From: Methylorubrum aminovorans
GTDB lineage: Bacteria > Pseudomonadota > Alphaproteobacteria > Rhizobiales > Beijerinckiaceae
Length of the DNA stretch: 64,000 nt
Assembly: GCF_022179725.1 (NCBI RefSeq)
Contig: NZ_BPRC01000018.1
Coordinates: 30,353-94,352, forward strand
Reading direction: 5' to 3'
The translations under genes and the position numbers were made by a program. How positions within the stretch are numbered: position 1 is the first letter of the stretch; each line of letters opens with the position of its first letter. The notes beneath the pieces were generated by a model. The model worked only from the letters and a program-made list of their open reading frames with translations, was not told the origin of the DNA and did no database searches. Positions 8,453-16,682 of this stretch are shown here, piece after piece.

Positions 8453-9736
8453 GTGAGCGAGCCCGGCCGGACAGGCGAAGACACAAGAATCCCGCCGCCG
8501 CCGGGCAAGGGCGGCTTCGTGCTGGCCGGGCTGATCGCGCTGGGCCTGCTGACTTACGGCGGCTACGGCCATTGGCAGCGCGCGGCCCGGGCCGAGGCGA
8601 CGCGGACCAAGCAGATGGACTTCGTGCCGAAAGTGCGCACCGAGGAGGCCAAGCGCCTCGACGGGCCGATCGAGCTGACCCTGCCGGGCCAGACCGAACC
8701 CTTCGCTACGGCGCGCATCTACGCCCGCGCCACCGGCTACATCGCCGAGCGCCACGTCGATCTCGGCTCGCGGGTGAAGAAGGGCGACGTGCTCCTGCGC
8801 ATCGCCGCCCCCGACCTCGACCAGCAACTCGCTCAGGCCGAGGCGCAGCTCGGCCAGCTCGAAGCGCAGCTCCTGCGGGCTAGGGCCATGGTCGATCAGG
8901 CCAAGGCCAACGTGAACCTCGCTCAGGCCACCAACTCGCGCACCTCGACGCTCGCCGGCCAGGGCTGGGCCTCGAAGCAGAACGCTGACAACACCCAGGC
9001 CGGCGTGCTCTCGCAGGCCGCCAACCTCGCCTCGGCGGAGGCCGACGTGAAGGTGGCGCAAGCCAACATCAAGGCGCAGCAGGCCACCGTGGGGCGGCTG
9101 AAGGCGCTGACCGGTTTCGAGATCGTCACCGCGCCCTTCGACGGGGTGGTGACGACCCGCAACGTCGATGTCGGCGACCTCGTCCAGGCCGATGCGGGCT
9201 CCGGCACGCCGCTCCTGTCGATGGACCGGGACGACGTGCTGCGCATCTCGGTCAACGTGCCGCAGAACGCGGCGGTCGGCGTTCAGCCCGGCATCTCCGC
9301 CCGGATCAAGGTGCCGCAGATGCCCGACCGCAGCTTCTCCGGCGAGGTCGAGCGCAGTTCGGTGGCGCTGCTCGCCGCCTCGCGCACGCTCACGACGCAG
9401 GTCGACGTGCCGAACCCCGACCGCACCCTGCGGCCGGGCCTCTACGTCTACGTGACGCTGGCGATCCCCCGCACCGGCGGCACCACGGTGGCGGTGCCGG
9501 CCGAGGCCCTGGTGTTCAACCAGTCCGGCACCCGCGTTGCGGTCGCCGGCGCCGACGATCGCGTGACCTGGACCGAGGTCCACATCGCCCGCGACAAGGG
9601 CACGTTGGTCGAGGTCGACAAGGGCCTCTCGGGCGGCGAGCGCCTCGTGCTGAGTCCCCCCGCCGACCTCAAGGACGGTGGGCGCATCGCCCCCCAGCCG
9701 AAATCGGACAAGCCGATGCAAGCCGCGCAGCGCTGA
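8453..9736 (+). CDS. RND efflux periplasmic adaptor (membrane fusion protein)
   Basis: 427 residues from a GTG start. An N-terminal anchor helix (GGFVLAGLIALGLLTYGG, about residues 22-40) is followed by the lipoyl/barrel-sandwich halves (ATGYIAERHVDLGSRVKKGDVLLRI and FDGVVTTRNVDVGDLV) that bracket an alpha-helical hairpin rich in Gln, Ala and Leu, then the beta-barrel and membrane-proximal domains. It links the permease at 5188-8421 to an outer-membrane channel encoded elsewhere. A 20-bp tandem duplication overlaps the last codons and stop. Confidence 0.92.
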   Translation: MSEPGRTGEDTRIPPPPGKGGFVLAGLIALGLLTYGGYGHWQRAARAEATRTKQMDFVPKVRTEEAKRLDGPIELTLPGQTEPFATARIYARATGYIAERHVDLGSRVKKGDVLLRIAAPDLDQQLAQAEAQLGQLEAQLLRARAMVDQAKANVNLAQATNSRTSTLAGQGWASKQNADNTQAGVLSQAANLASAEADVKVAQANIKAQQATVGRLKALTGFEIVTAPFDGVVTTRNVDVGDLVQADAGSGTPLLSMDRDDVLRISVNVPQNAAVGVQPGISARIKVPQMPDRSFSGEVERSSVALLAASRTLTTQVDVPNPDRTLRPGLYVYVTLAIPRTGGTTVAVPAEALVFNQSGTRVAVAGADDRVTWTEVHIARDKGTLVEVDKGLSGGERLVLSPPADLKDGGRIAPQPKSDKPMQAAQR

Positions 9737-9764
9737 AGGCCATCGCGCAGCGCTGAAGGCCATC
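9725..9764. repeat. Two-copy 20-bp tandem duplication spanning a stop codon
   Basis: The unit GCGCAGCGCTGAAGGCCATC occurs at 9725-9744 and again at 9745-9764, with a partial third start (GCGCAA) at 9765. The first copy contains the TGA stop of the adaptor gene, so the duplication is just downstream of the coding end and should be neutral for the protein. Confidence 0.9.
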
Positions 9765-9783
9765 GCGCAATCTCAACCCGCGC

Positions 9784-9894
9784 CCTCATCCTGAGGTGCC
9801 GACGCGAAGCGGAGGCCTCGAAGGATCCTCCCGTCGTCGCGCGACCCCTGGAGGATCCGTCAAAGCCCGCTGGCGCGGGCACCGCAGGATGAGG
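9784..9894. repeat. Intergenic palindromic repeat element
   Basis: Left arm CCTCATCCTGAGGTGCC at 9784-9800 is matched in reverse complement by GGCACCGCAGGATGAGG at 9878-9894 (one mismatch). Inner halves also pair (GAGGCCTCGAAGGATCC against GGAGGATCC). This is the dispersed fold-back repeat common between genes of Methylobacterium and other Rhizobiales. No coding potential is seen; it fills most of the gap between the adaptor and the isochorismatase genes. Confidence 0.8.
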
Positions 9895-10006
9895 TGGTGG
9901 GTGGGATCGACCCTGCCCGACCCGTTGGACCTTTCAGCAGGTTGCGCTGGCGGCCTCGCTCGGCTCACATCCCGCTCGGAAACGCATCCCACCACAAGGG
10001 CCACCC

Positions 10007-10606
10007 ATGACCGACCTCAAGACGCTTCGCAGCCTGTCCGGTCTGCCGCCGGAGCCCGCCGCCCTCTCGGGCTCAGGTCTGGTGATGATCGACCTGCAGA
10101 ACACCTACCGCGAGGGCGTGATGCGCTTGGAAGGCGTCGAGCCGGCGATCCGCGAGGCCAAGATCCTGCTGGAGCGGGCGCGGAATGCGGGCATCCCGGT
10201 CTTCCACGTGCGCCACGATGCCGGACCGGGCTCGCCCTACGACGTCACCGCGCCCATCGGCCAGATCAGCGACGAGGTCGCGCCGCGGGACGGGGAGCCG
10301 GTCATCACCAAGGCCTACCCGAGTTCCTTCGTCGGCACCGACCTTCAGGCGCAGTTGGAGCAGGCCGGAGTCAAGGACGTGATCCTGGCCGGCTTCATGA
10401 CGCATATGTGCGTGAACTCGACCGCGCGGGGCGCCTTCAACCTCGGCTTCCGCCCGACGGTCGTGGCCGCGGCCACCGCGACCCGCGCCCTGCCGGGGCC
10501 GGACGGCACGACCGTCCCGGCGGCCGCGCTCCAGGCCGCGAGCCTCGCGGCACTGAGCGACCTGTTCGCAGTGGTGGCGCCGGACGCGGCGGCGATCCGC
10601 GAGTGA
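10007..10606 (+). CDS. Isochorismatase-family cysteine hydrolase
   Basis: 199 residues. The catalytic triad of the isochorismatase/nicotinamidase superfamily is present: Asp29 in VMIDLQ, Lys102 in ITKAYPSSF and Cys135 in GFMTHMCVNSTA. A cis-peptide-type segment precedes the Cys, as in the family. These enzymes hydrolyse amides or vinyl ethers; the exact substrate is not evident. The gene stands alone and converges with a small minus-strand gene 4 bp downstream. Confidence 0.92.
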   Translation: MTDLKTLRSLSGLPPEPAALSGSGLVMIDLQNTYREGVMRLEGVEPAIREAKILLERARNAGIPVFHVRHDAGPGSPYDVTAPIGQISDEVAPRDGEPVITKAYPSSFVGTDLQAQLEQAGVKDVILAGFMTHMCVNSTARGAFNLGFRPTVVAAATATRALPGPDGTTVPAAALQAASLAALSDLFAVVAPDAAAIRE

Positions 10607-10610
10607 GTGA

Positions 10611-10832
10611 TCAGGCCGCGCGGGGCTGCGCGGCCTCTTCCACCGCCGGCCCGCCGAAGACGCGCTGGTAGAGCGCGGCGGGGCTGTGGCTGCGGCCCTC
10701 CGAATCGACGATGCGGACATCATCCAGGCCGGAGGTGGTCAGCGACAGGCCCTGCTCCAGGGCGCTCAGCAGCGAGCCGTGCTGCCAGGAATAGGTCCGC
10801 GACGCGGTGCCGGCGCTGACGGTGAAACTCAC
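10611..10832 (-). CDS. Small conserved hypothetical protein
   Basis: 73 residues from a GTG start at 10832 (VSFTVSAGTASRTYSW). No known domain is recognised. The sequence is balanced, without the Arg/Pro bias that marks shadow frames here, and ends convergently against the isochorismatase gene. A longer frame extending to 11321 overlaps the next gene and is rejected. Function unknown. Confidence 0.55.
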   Translation of the reverse strand: MSFTVSAGTASRTYSWQHGSLLSALEQGLSLTTSGLDDVRIVDSEGRSHSPAALYQRVFGGPAVEEAAQPRAA

Positions 10833-11148
10833 GGGGCAACATTCCCAATGCTGTGACCGGTCGGCGAGGGTGCCGCCGGATGTGATGAAAGAAGAGGCAG
10901 TCGGGATTTGGGTTCCTAAAACTTGAGCTTTAATAGTGGCTCTTGGTTGACGAAGTCTTTGCGGAAGCTGTCCCTTTCGGTGGCGGAACCGCGGGCGCCC
11001 GATGGCGGTATGATGGCAGCGGCGCCATTCGCGCCCCGCAGGGTGGCCACCCGGTCCGGTGCGTTGCCGGACCACGCCCGGCCCCTCAACACGGCGGCGG
11101 GCGGTCTCTCGGCAGGCCGCTTCCCGACAGCCACAGCGGAGTGATTCC
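10833..11148. other. Intergenic region, divergent promoters
   Basis: 316 bp between the divergent small gene and the aldo/keto reductase. It holds a short AT-richer stretch around 10880-10970 that could carry promoters. No repeat, RNA gene or convincing reading frame is seen. Confidence 0.5.
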
Positions 11149-12183
11149 ATGGAATACCGGCAGTTCGGACGCTCGGGCCTCAAGGTGCCGGTGCTCAGCC
11201 TCGGCGCCGCCACCTTCGGCGGCACGGACGCGTTCTTCCAGAACTGGGGCAGCACCGACGTGGCGGAGGCGAGCCGCCTGATCGACGTCTGCCTCGATGC
11301 GGGCGTCAACTTCATCGACACCGCCGACCTCTATTCGAGCGGCGACTCCGAAAAGATCCTCGGCGAGGCGATCAAGGGCCGCCGCGACCGGCTGCTGATC
11401 TCCACCAAGGCGACCTTCCGGGTGGGCGAGGACGTCAACGCGGTCGGCTCGTCGCGCCATCACCTGATCCGCGCCTGCGAGGCCAGCCTGAAGCGGCTCG
11501 GTACCGACCATATCGACGTCTACTTCATGCACGGCTTCGACGCGCTGACCCCCGTCGAGGAGACCCTGCGGGCCCTCGACGACCTCACCCGTGCGGGCAA
11601 GATCGGCTATATCGGCGCCTCGAACTTCTCCGGCTGGCAATTGATGAAGGCGCTGGCGACCTCGGAGAAGGAGGGGCTGGCCCGCTACGTCGTCTATCAG
11701 GGCTACTACTCGCTGATCGGCCGTCATTACGAGTGGGAACTGATGCCGCTCGGCCTCGACCAGGGCGTCGGCCTGATGGTGTGGAGCCCGCTCGGCTGGG
11801 GCCGGCTCACGGGCAAGATCCGGCGCGGGCAGGCGGCCTCGGGCGGGCGGCTTGCCACCGCGGGTGGCGCGGAGGGCGGTCCCACCGTCTCCGACGACTA
11901 CCTCTACGACGTGGTGGACGCCCTCGACGCGGTCGCCGCCGAGACCGGCAAGACCGTGCCGCAGGTGGCGCTGAACTGGCTGCTCAGCCGCCCGACCGTG
12001 TGCAATATCGTCGTCGGCGCCCGCAACGAGGAGCAGTTGAAGCAGAATCTCGGCGCGGTCGGCTGGTCGCTCAGCCAGGACCAGATCGCCCGCCTCGACG
12101 CGGCGAGCCGCGAGCACCCGATCTATCCCTACTGGCACCAGATCGGATTCGACGAGAGGAACCCCAAGCCGACGGCGTGGTGA
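11149..12183 (+). CDS. Cytoplasmic aldo/keto reductase
   Basis: 344 residues from ATG at 11149, preceded by a purine-rich ribosome site (AGCGGAG). The product starts MEYRQFGRSGLKVPVLSLG, typical of the YajO/potassium-channel-beta-like AKR group. The catalytic tetrad is visible: Asp and Tyr in FIDTADLYSSGDSE, Lys in LLISTKAT and His in VYFMHGFD. The NADP-binding end (VVGARNEEQLKQNL) is intact. It reduces aldehydes or ketones with NADPH; substrate unknown. Unlike the reductase at 1941 it has no export signal. Confidence 0.92.
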   Translation: MEYRQFGRSGLKVPVLSLGAATFGGTDAFFQNWGSTDVAEASRLIDVCLDAGVNFIDTADLYSSGDSEKILGEAIKGRRDRLLISTKATFRVGEDVNAVGSSRHHLIRACEASLKRLGTDHIDVYFMHGFDALTPVEETLRALDDLTRAGKIGYIGASNFSGWQLMKALATSEKEGLARYVVYQGYYSLIGRHYEWELMPLGLDQGVGLMVWSPLGWGRLTGKIRRGQAASGGRLATAGGAEGGPTVSDDYLYDVVDALDAVAAETGKTVPQVALNWLLSRPTVCNIVVGARNEEQLKQNLGAVGWSLSQDQIARLDAASREHPIYPYWHQIGFDERNPKPTAW

Positions 12184-12198
12184 GGCGATCCGGACTCC

Positions 12199-12288
12199 GT
12201 CATCGCGAGCGGCAGCGAAGCGATCCAGAGCGCGACCTTTTCGGAAAGGGCGGCGCCCTGGATTGCTTCGGCTCCGCCTCGCAATGAC
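12199..12288. repeat. Intergenic palindromic repeat (GTCATCGCGAG...CTCGCAATGAC)
   Basis: GTCATCGCGAGCGGCAGCGAAGCGATCCAG at the left pairs with the reverse complement of the right end (CTGGATTGCTTCGGCTCCGCCTCGCAATGAC), forming a long imperfect hairpin with a GC-rich loop. It is a second class of dispersed Rhizobiales fold-back repeat, located just after the aldo/keto reductase stop, where it may act in mRNA 3'-end protection or termination (inference). Confidence 0.8.
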
Positions 12289-12320
12289 AACGGTGCTCGA
12301 CCGCTCGGGCCGAGTCGCCT

Positions 12321-12539
12321 TCACATGCTGATCTCGGGGCCGTGCTTGTCGCCGTCGTCCGGAACCGGGCCGGCCTCGCCCTCCCAGGGCAGGCTCTGCC
12401 AAGGCGGCTGGCCGGCGCGGGCCTCGTACTCCTCCAGGGGCAGGGTCGTCTCGCCGCCCTCCCCGTCCTGAACCCGGACATGGCTCGGGCGCGGCTGCTT
12501 CGGTGGGCACAGGAACAGGCCCTTGAACGAGGTCGCCAT
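12321..12539 (-). CDS. Small conserved hypothetical protein
   Basis: 72 residues, starting ATG at 12539 three bases after the stop of the upstream gene. Composition is acidic with several Trp and Pro (QPPWQSLPWEGEAGP) and no transmembrane segment. It is the third gene of a three-gene minus-strand set (13082 to 12321). No domain recognised. Confidence 0.6.
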   Translation of the reverse strand: MATSFKGLFLCPPKQPRPSHVRVQDGEGGETTLPLEEYEARAGQPPWQSLPWEGEAGPVPDDGDKHGPEISM

Positions 12540-12542
12540 CGT

Positions 12543-12776
12543 CTAATGACCCTCCGGCTGCTCGCCCTGGGGCGCGTGGTGCGCGCGCACCGGACGCGCC
12601 CGCAGATAGCCCTTGAAGCGCAGATACTCGGCGACGATCTCGCAGATCGCCCGGTCCCGCGGCAGGCGCTCGACCGCGCAATGCTCGTCCAGCGCCGCCA
12701 CGACCTCCGGCGGGAAGGTCAGGATGCCGGCGAGCTTCGGCTCGCCGGAGGAATCGTCGTGTTCGGTGTCGCTCAC
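12543..12776 (-). CDS. Small conserved hypothetical protein (ribbon-helix-helix-like length and pattern)
   Basis: 77 residues. The core (LTFPPEVVAALDEHCAVERLPRDRAICEIVAEYLRFKGYL) has the amphipathic pattern of a short strand followed by two helices, reminiscent of ribbon-helix-helix DNA-binding proteins, but this is only a shape argument. It lies between two other small genes with gaps of 18 and 3 bp, so the three are probably one transcript. Confidence 0.6.
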   Translation of the reverse strand: MSDTEHDDSSGEPKLAGILTFPPEVVAALDEHCAVERLPRDRAICEIVAEYLRFKGYLRARPVRAHHAPQGEQPEGH

Positions 12777-12794
12777 GCTGTCGCCCTCCCTCCC

Positions 12795-13082
12795 CTACAC
12801 GCCCGACCCGACCGGCGGCACGCCCTGCTCCGGCGTCGGCACGACGCCAAGCCCATCCGCGTCGCCGGGGCGGGTGGCACCGAGGCGCCGCAGCAGTGCC
12901 TCGTAGGTCTGTACCGCCGGGGAATCGCCCTGAAGCGCGCGGGTCTCGGCGAGGAGCCGCCGCACGTCCTCGACGAACAGGTCGCGCGCCTGCCCGCCCC
13001 CCGGGCTCGCCTCGAACAGGCGGCCGAGCGCCAGCTCGAACACGCTCACGAGAAGGCCGAGCCGCTCGGTGTCTTCCGCCAT
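12795..13082 (-). CDS. Small conserved hypothetical protein
   Basis: 95 residues from ATG at 13082 (MAEDTERLGLLVSVFELAL). Predicted mostly helical, with a Gly/Pro-rich C-terminus. The longer frame to 13205 adds an Arg-rich, non-protein-like extension and is not used. First gene of the small three-gene set. Function unknown. Confidence 0.6.
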   Translation of the reverse strand: MAEDTERLGLLVSVFELALGRLFEASPGGGQARDLFVEDVRRLLAETRALQGDSPAVQTYEALLRRLGATRPGDADGLGVVPTPEQGVPPVGSGV

Positions 13083-13173
13083 CGTCCTCTCCGGATGCTG
13101 CTTCGAGCCGCGTCCCTCGTCCGGCTGAAGGCTTGAACGCCGGGAATGCGCCCCGCGGTTCCGCCGCCCGCGC

Positions 13174-14541
13174 TTGGTGACGGATCCAATCTGCCGCAAC
13201 CGCACCGCATGGGAAGACGGCGTCGGCGCTCTAATCTATGTTGCCGCATCTCTCTCAGGAGACGTGCGGCCTCCGCCCGCGGACCGACGCTGCCCGCCTG
13301 AGCGCCGCTGCCGTCGGACGCATCGTTCCCGTTTCGTCTCGAACCCTGAGCCGCTCTTGCCACCCCACGCGCTTCTTCCCCTCGCTCGGCCTCCGGCACC
13401 CGACGACGGACTGTGCGGTGGGCTGGGCGATGGGGCGGAGGACACGCATGGCGGCTTTCCCACCCGGGCCATCGCCCGGCTGCGCCGGTCCGGGCTTCTG
13501 GCCGCTCCCCTGCCCGCGGCGCTCGGCGGGCGCGGCCTGTGCGAGCCGGGCCGGGTCGATGCGCTTCGGGGGCTGCTGACGGAGATCGGCCGCGACGACC
13601 TTGCGGTCGGGCGCCTCTACGAAGGGCATGTCAACGCGCTCGCCCTGGTGCTGCGCTACGCCGACGACGCCGTCGCCCGGCGGCTCGCCCGCGACGCGGC
13701 GCAGGGGCATCTCTTCGGCGTGTGGAACACCGAGCCGGCTGAGGGCGGCCTCGTCCTCGACGGCGCGGGCGGCCTCCACGGCTCGAAGAGCTACGCCTCG
13801 GGGGCGGGCTTCGTCACCCGCCCGCTCGTGACGGCGCGGATCGGCGATGGGCGCCGGCTGATGCTGGTGATGCGCCTCGAACCGGGCGCACGGGCCGATC
13901 TGTCGGCGTGGCGTGCCCACGGCATGCGGGCGTCGGCCACCGGCACGGTCGACTTCTCGGGGCTCGCCCTTGGCGACGACCACCTTGGCGACGGCGAGGT
14001 GATCGGCGCGCCCGACGATTACGGGCACCAGCCGTTCTTCTTCGCCGGGGCGTGGCGCTTCTTGGCGGTCCAGCTCGGCGGGATCGAGGCGGTGCTCGAG
14101 ACGCACCGGGCGCATCTCGCCGCCACCGGCCGGGCCGACGACCCGCACCAGCAGGCGCGGTTCGGGCAGGCCATGGTCGCGGCGGAGACGAGCCGGCTGC
14201 TCGTCGCCCGCGCGGCCCGGATCGCCGCCGCGGAAGCCGGTTCCCCTGAGCGGGTCGTCGCCTACGTCAACCTCGCCCGCGCCGCGGTCGAGCAGGCGGG
14301 GCTCGACGTGATCGCCTTGGCGCAGCGTTCCATAGGGCTTGGAGGCTTCCTCGAGAGCCACCCCCTGGAGCGCCAGATGCGCGACCTCGCGACCTATCTG
14401 CGCCAGCCGGCCCCGGATTTTGCCCTGACCGGCATGGCCGCCCATGCGCTCGCCGCCAGCGAGCCGCTCCACGCGCTTTGGCCCGATCCGGGGTCCGACG
14501 AGGGCGTCGCCCTCCCGCGCGACGCGGAGGCTGTGGGATGA
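13174..14541 (+). CDS. Acyl-CoA dehydrogenase family protein
   Basis: The frame is open from a TTG at 13174, but the first 60 or so residues look non-coding; a TTG at 13357 is a more likely start, giving about 394 residues. The body fits an acyl-CoA dehydrogenase: N-terminal helical domain, middle beta domain with FGVWNTEPAEGG and SYASGAGFVTRPL, and C-terminal helical domain with IGLGGFLESHPLERQMRDLATYLRQP. Such FAD enzymes oxidise acyl-CoA thioesters or act as monooxygenase-like variants. Substrate unknown. Its stop overlaps the start of the methyltransferase (ATGA), giving a four-gene run to 16596. Confidence 0.8.
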   Translation: MVTDPICRNRTAWEDGVGALIYVAASLSGDVRPPPADRRCPPERRCRRTHRSRFVSNPEPLLPPHALLPLARPPAPDDGLCGGLGDGAEDTHGGFPTRAIARLRRSGLLAAPLPAALGGRGLCEPGRVDALRGLLTEIGRDDLAVGRLYEGHVNALALVLRYADDAVARRLARDAAQGHLFGVWNTEPAEGGLVLDGAGGLHGSKSYASGAGFVTRPLVTARIGDGRRLMLVMRLEPGARADLSAWRAHGMRASATGTVDFSGLALGDDHLGDGEVIGAPDDYGHQPFFFAGAWRFLAVQLGGIEAVLETHRAHLAATGRADDPHQQARFGQAMVAAETSRLLVARAARIAAAEAGSPERVVAYVNLARAAVEQAGLDVIALAQRSIGLGGFLESHPLERQMRDLATYLRQPAPDFALTGMAAHALAASEPLHALWPDPGSDEGVALPRDAEAVG

Positions 14542-15134
14542 GCGGCCGGCGCACGGAGACGCTGCCGGAGCGCTATTTCGCGGAGATCTACGCCTCCGAT
14601 CCGGATCCCTGGCGCTTCACCTCCAGCGCCTACGAGGCCGAGAAGTACGACGCCACGCTTCGCGCTCTGCCGCGGACGCGCTACGAAAATGCCCTGGAGG
14701 TCGGCTGCTCCATCGGCGTCTTCACCCGGGCGCTCGCCCCCCGCTGCGGGGCGCTGACCGCCCTCGACGTCGCGCAGGCGGCCCTCGACGCCGCACAGAC
14801 GCGTTGTGCGGAGTACCCGCAGGTGCGCTTCGTCCGCGGCGCGGTGCCGGAAGTTTGGCCGGAGGGCCGGTTCGACCTCATCGTGTTCGGCGAGATGCTC
14901 TACTTCCTGAGCCCGGCGGATCTGGCCCGCCTCGTCGCGCGGGTGGAGGCGAGCCTGGAGCCGGGGGGCGACTGTGTCCTCGTGCACTGGCTCGGCGAGA
15001 CGGATTACCCCCTCTCCGGCGACGCGGCGGCGGAAGGCTTCATCGCGGGCACAGCCCCGTTCTGCCGGGTGCTGCCCGGCTTGCGCACGGAGGCCTACCG
15101 CCTCGACGTGCTGCGTCGGGCGGACAGGCCATGA
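14538..15134 (+). CDS. SAM-dependent methyltransferase (NodS-like)
   Basis: 198 residues starting at an ATGA overlap. N-terminal YFAEIYASDPDPWRF and the SAM-binding loop ALEVGCSIGVFTRAL followed by LTALDV are characteristic of the NodS-like class I methyltransferases, which methylate small molecules. The acidic FDLIVFGEMLYFLSP motif marks the post-II region. Flanked by acyl-CoA dehydrogenase and cytochrome b genes with no spacing. The acceptor is unknown. Confidence 0.85.
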   Translation: MSGRRTETLPERYFAEIYASDPDPWRFTSSAYEAEKYDATLRALPRTRYENALEVGCSIGVFTRALAPRCGALTALDVAQAALDAAQTRCAEYPQVRFVRGAVPEVWPEGRFDLIVFGEMLYFLSPADLARLVARVEASLEPGGDCVLVHWLGETDYPLSGDAAAEGFIAGTAPFCRVLPGLRTEAYRLDVLRRADRP

Positions 15135-15856
15135 CGACGGCGATGACAGCGCGTGCGCAAGGAAAAGCCGTCCGGCGCCACCCTCTCTGGGTGCGCCTGA
15201 CCCACTGGATCAATGCCGGCGCCTTCGGGGCGCTTCTCGTCAGCGGGGTTGCCATCCTGCTCGCCCTGCCCCGGCTGTTCTGGGGCGAGACCGGCGCCAA
15301 CGACGCCCCGGCCTGGATCGTCCTGCCGCTGCCGGTGAACCTCGAACAGACCGGCTGGGGCCGCAACCTCCACTTTCTCGCCGCCTGGATCTTCGTGCTC
15401 AACGGCGCGCTCTATCTCCTTCTCGCACTCGCGAGCGGGCACCTCCTGCGCCGCCTGGCGCCCGACCGCGACCAGCTCCACCCCCGGCACGTCGCGGCCG
15501 ACATCCGCGCTCACCTGCATCTCAAGGGGCCGGGCGTGGCGCGCCGCTACAACGTGCTCCAAAAACTCGCCTATCTCGCCGTCCTCCTCGTGCTGGCACC
15601 GGTGATGCTGCTCTCGGGGCTGACCATGTCGCCCGGCGTCACGGCGGCCTATCCGGAGCTGTTCACCCTGTTCGGCGGCCGGCAATCGGCGCGCACGATC
15701 CACTTCCTGTCGGCGGCCCTGTTCGTCGGCTTTCTTCTCATCCATGTCTGGCAGGTGCTCGCCAACGGACCGCTCGACCTGATGCGGGGTATGATCACCG
15801 GGCGCTCCGCCCGGACCGAGACCGGTCAAACGAAATCAGGGGAGGACGTGCGATGA
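15131..15856 (+). CDS. Membrane cytochrome b (b561 / formate dehydrogenase gamma-like)
   Basis: 241 residues from ATG at 15131, overlapping the methyltransferase stop. Four hydrophobic helices are visible, with heme-ligand candidates His in LWVRLTHWINAG, His in NLHFLAAWIF and His residues in TIHFLSAALF and LLIHVWQVL. It should accept electrons from or pass them to the adjoining molybdopterin protein at the membrane. The next gene begins inside its stop codon, supporting a two-subunit enzyme. Confidence 0.88.
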   Translation: MTTAMTARAQGKAVRRHPLWVRLTHWINAGAFGALLVSGVAILLALPRLFWGETGANDAPAWIVLPLPVNLEQTGWGRNLHFLAAWIFVLNGALYLLLALASGHLLRRLAPDRDQLHPRHVAADIRAHLHLKGPGVARRYNVLQKLAYLAVLLVLAPVMLLSGLTMSPGVTAAYPELFTLFGGRQSARTIHFLSAALFVGFLLIHVWQVLANGPLDLMRGMITGRSARTETGQTKSGEDVR

Positions 15857-16596
15857 GCGATCTGACGCGCCGCAGGCTGGTCCTCGGCTCCTCGGCACTC
15901 GGCCTCGGCGGCCTGCTCGGCGGCTGCGAGCTGATCGAGAACGGCCCGCGCCGCTCGGGCCTTTACGGCCTGAGCGACACCCTGACGCTCGCCACCCAGC
16001 GCTTCCTGCTGCGTGACCAGCCGCTGGTGCGGGAATTCGGGCCGGAGGCGATCTCGGCGGTGTTTCCCACCATCAACACCACCGATCCGGACAACCCCGA
16101 TTACCGGCGCTCGAAGGCGGTCGGATTCTCCGACTGGCGCCTGCCGGTGAGCGGCCTCGTGGAGCGGCCCGCCGCCTTCACGCTGGCTGAGCTGAAGGCG
16201 ATGCCGGCCCGCACGCAGGTGACGCTGCACGCGTGCGAGCAGGGCTGGTCGGCGATCGGCGGCTGGACCGGCGTGCCGCTCTCGCATGTTCTGGCGAGCG
16301 TCGGGTTGAAGCGCGAGGCGCGCTTCATCGTGATCCGCAGCGTGGACGGCTGGTGGGACACCTACGACCTGTTCGACGCCCTGCACCCGCAGACGATCCT
16401 GGCCTACGGCATGAACGGCGGCGACCTTCCCGTGGCCCACGGCGCGCCGGTCCGCCTGCGGGTGGAGCGCCAGCTCGGCTACAAGTCGCTGAAATACCTC
16501 GCCAGCATCGAGGCCACCGACCGCGTCGACGGCCTCGGCCAGGGCCGGGGCAGCATGGTCTCGGAGATGGGCTTCTCCTGGTACGCGGGGATCTGA
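15853..16596 (+). CDS. Molybdopterin-dependent oxidoreductase (sulfite oxidase/MsrP fold), Tat lipoprotein-like
   Basis: 247 residues. The N-terminus has Arg-Arg-Arg (LTRRRLVLG), a hydrophobic stretch and GLLGGC at residue 25, suggesting Tat export followed by lipid attachment. The molybdenum-ligating Cys is Cys128 in TLHACEQGWSAIGGW, followed by GVPLSHVL, as in the sulfite oxidase/YedY fold. It likely pairs with the cytochrome b encoded just before it, in a periplasmic redox role analogous to MsrPQ; substrate unknown. Last gene of the run starting at 13174. Confidence 0.9.
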   Translation: MSDLTRRRLVLGSSALGLGGLLGGCELIENGPRRSGLYGLSDTLTLATQRFLLRDQPLVREFGPEAISAVFPTINTTDPDNPDYRRSKAVGFSDWRLPVSGLVERPAAFTLAELKAMPARTQVTLHACEQGWSAIGGWTGVPLSHVLASVGLKREARFIVIRSVDGWWDTYDLFDALHPQTILAYGMNGGDLPVAHGAPVRLRVERQLGYKSLKYLASIEATDRVDGLGQGRGSMVSEMGFSWYAGI

Positions 16597-16682
16597 CACG
16601 GCTCCGGCTTCATTGATCGAGTGCCGCCGGATTCCCCCTCTCCCCGCAAGCGGGGCGAGGGGATGCGCGCGACCGAAACCCC

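Noticed and set aside
5530..8508. 992-residue minus-strand frame opposite the RND permease
   Set aside because: Composition typical of an antisense shadow in high-GC DNA; the plus strand is an obvious RND pump.
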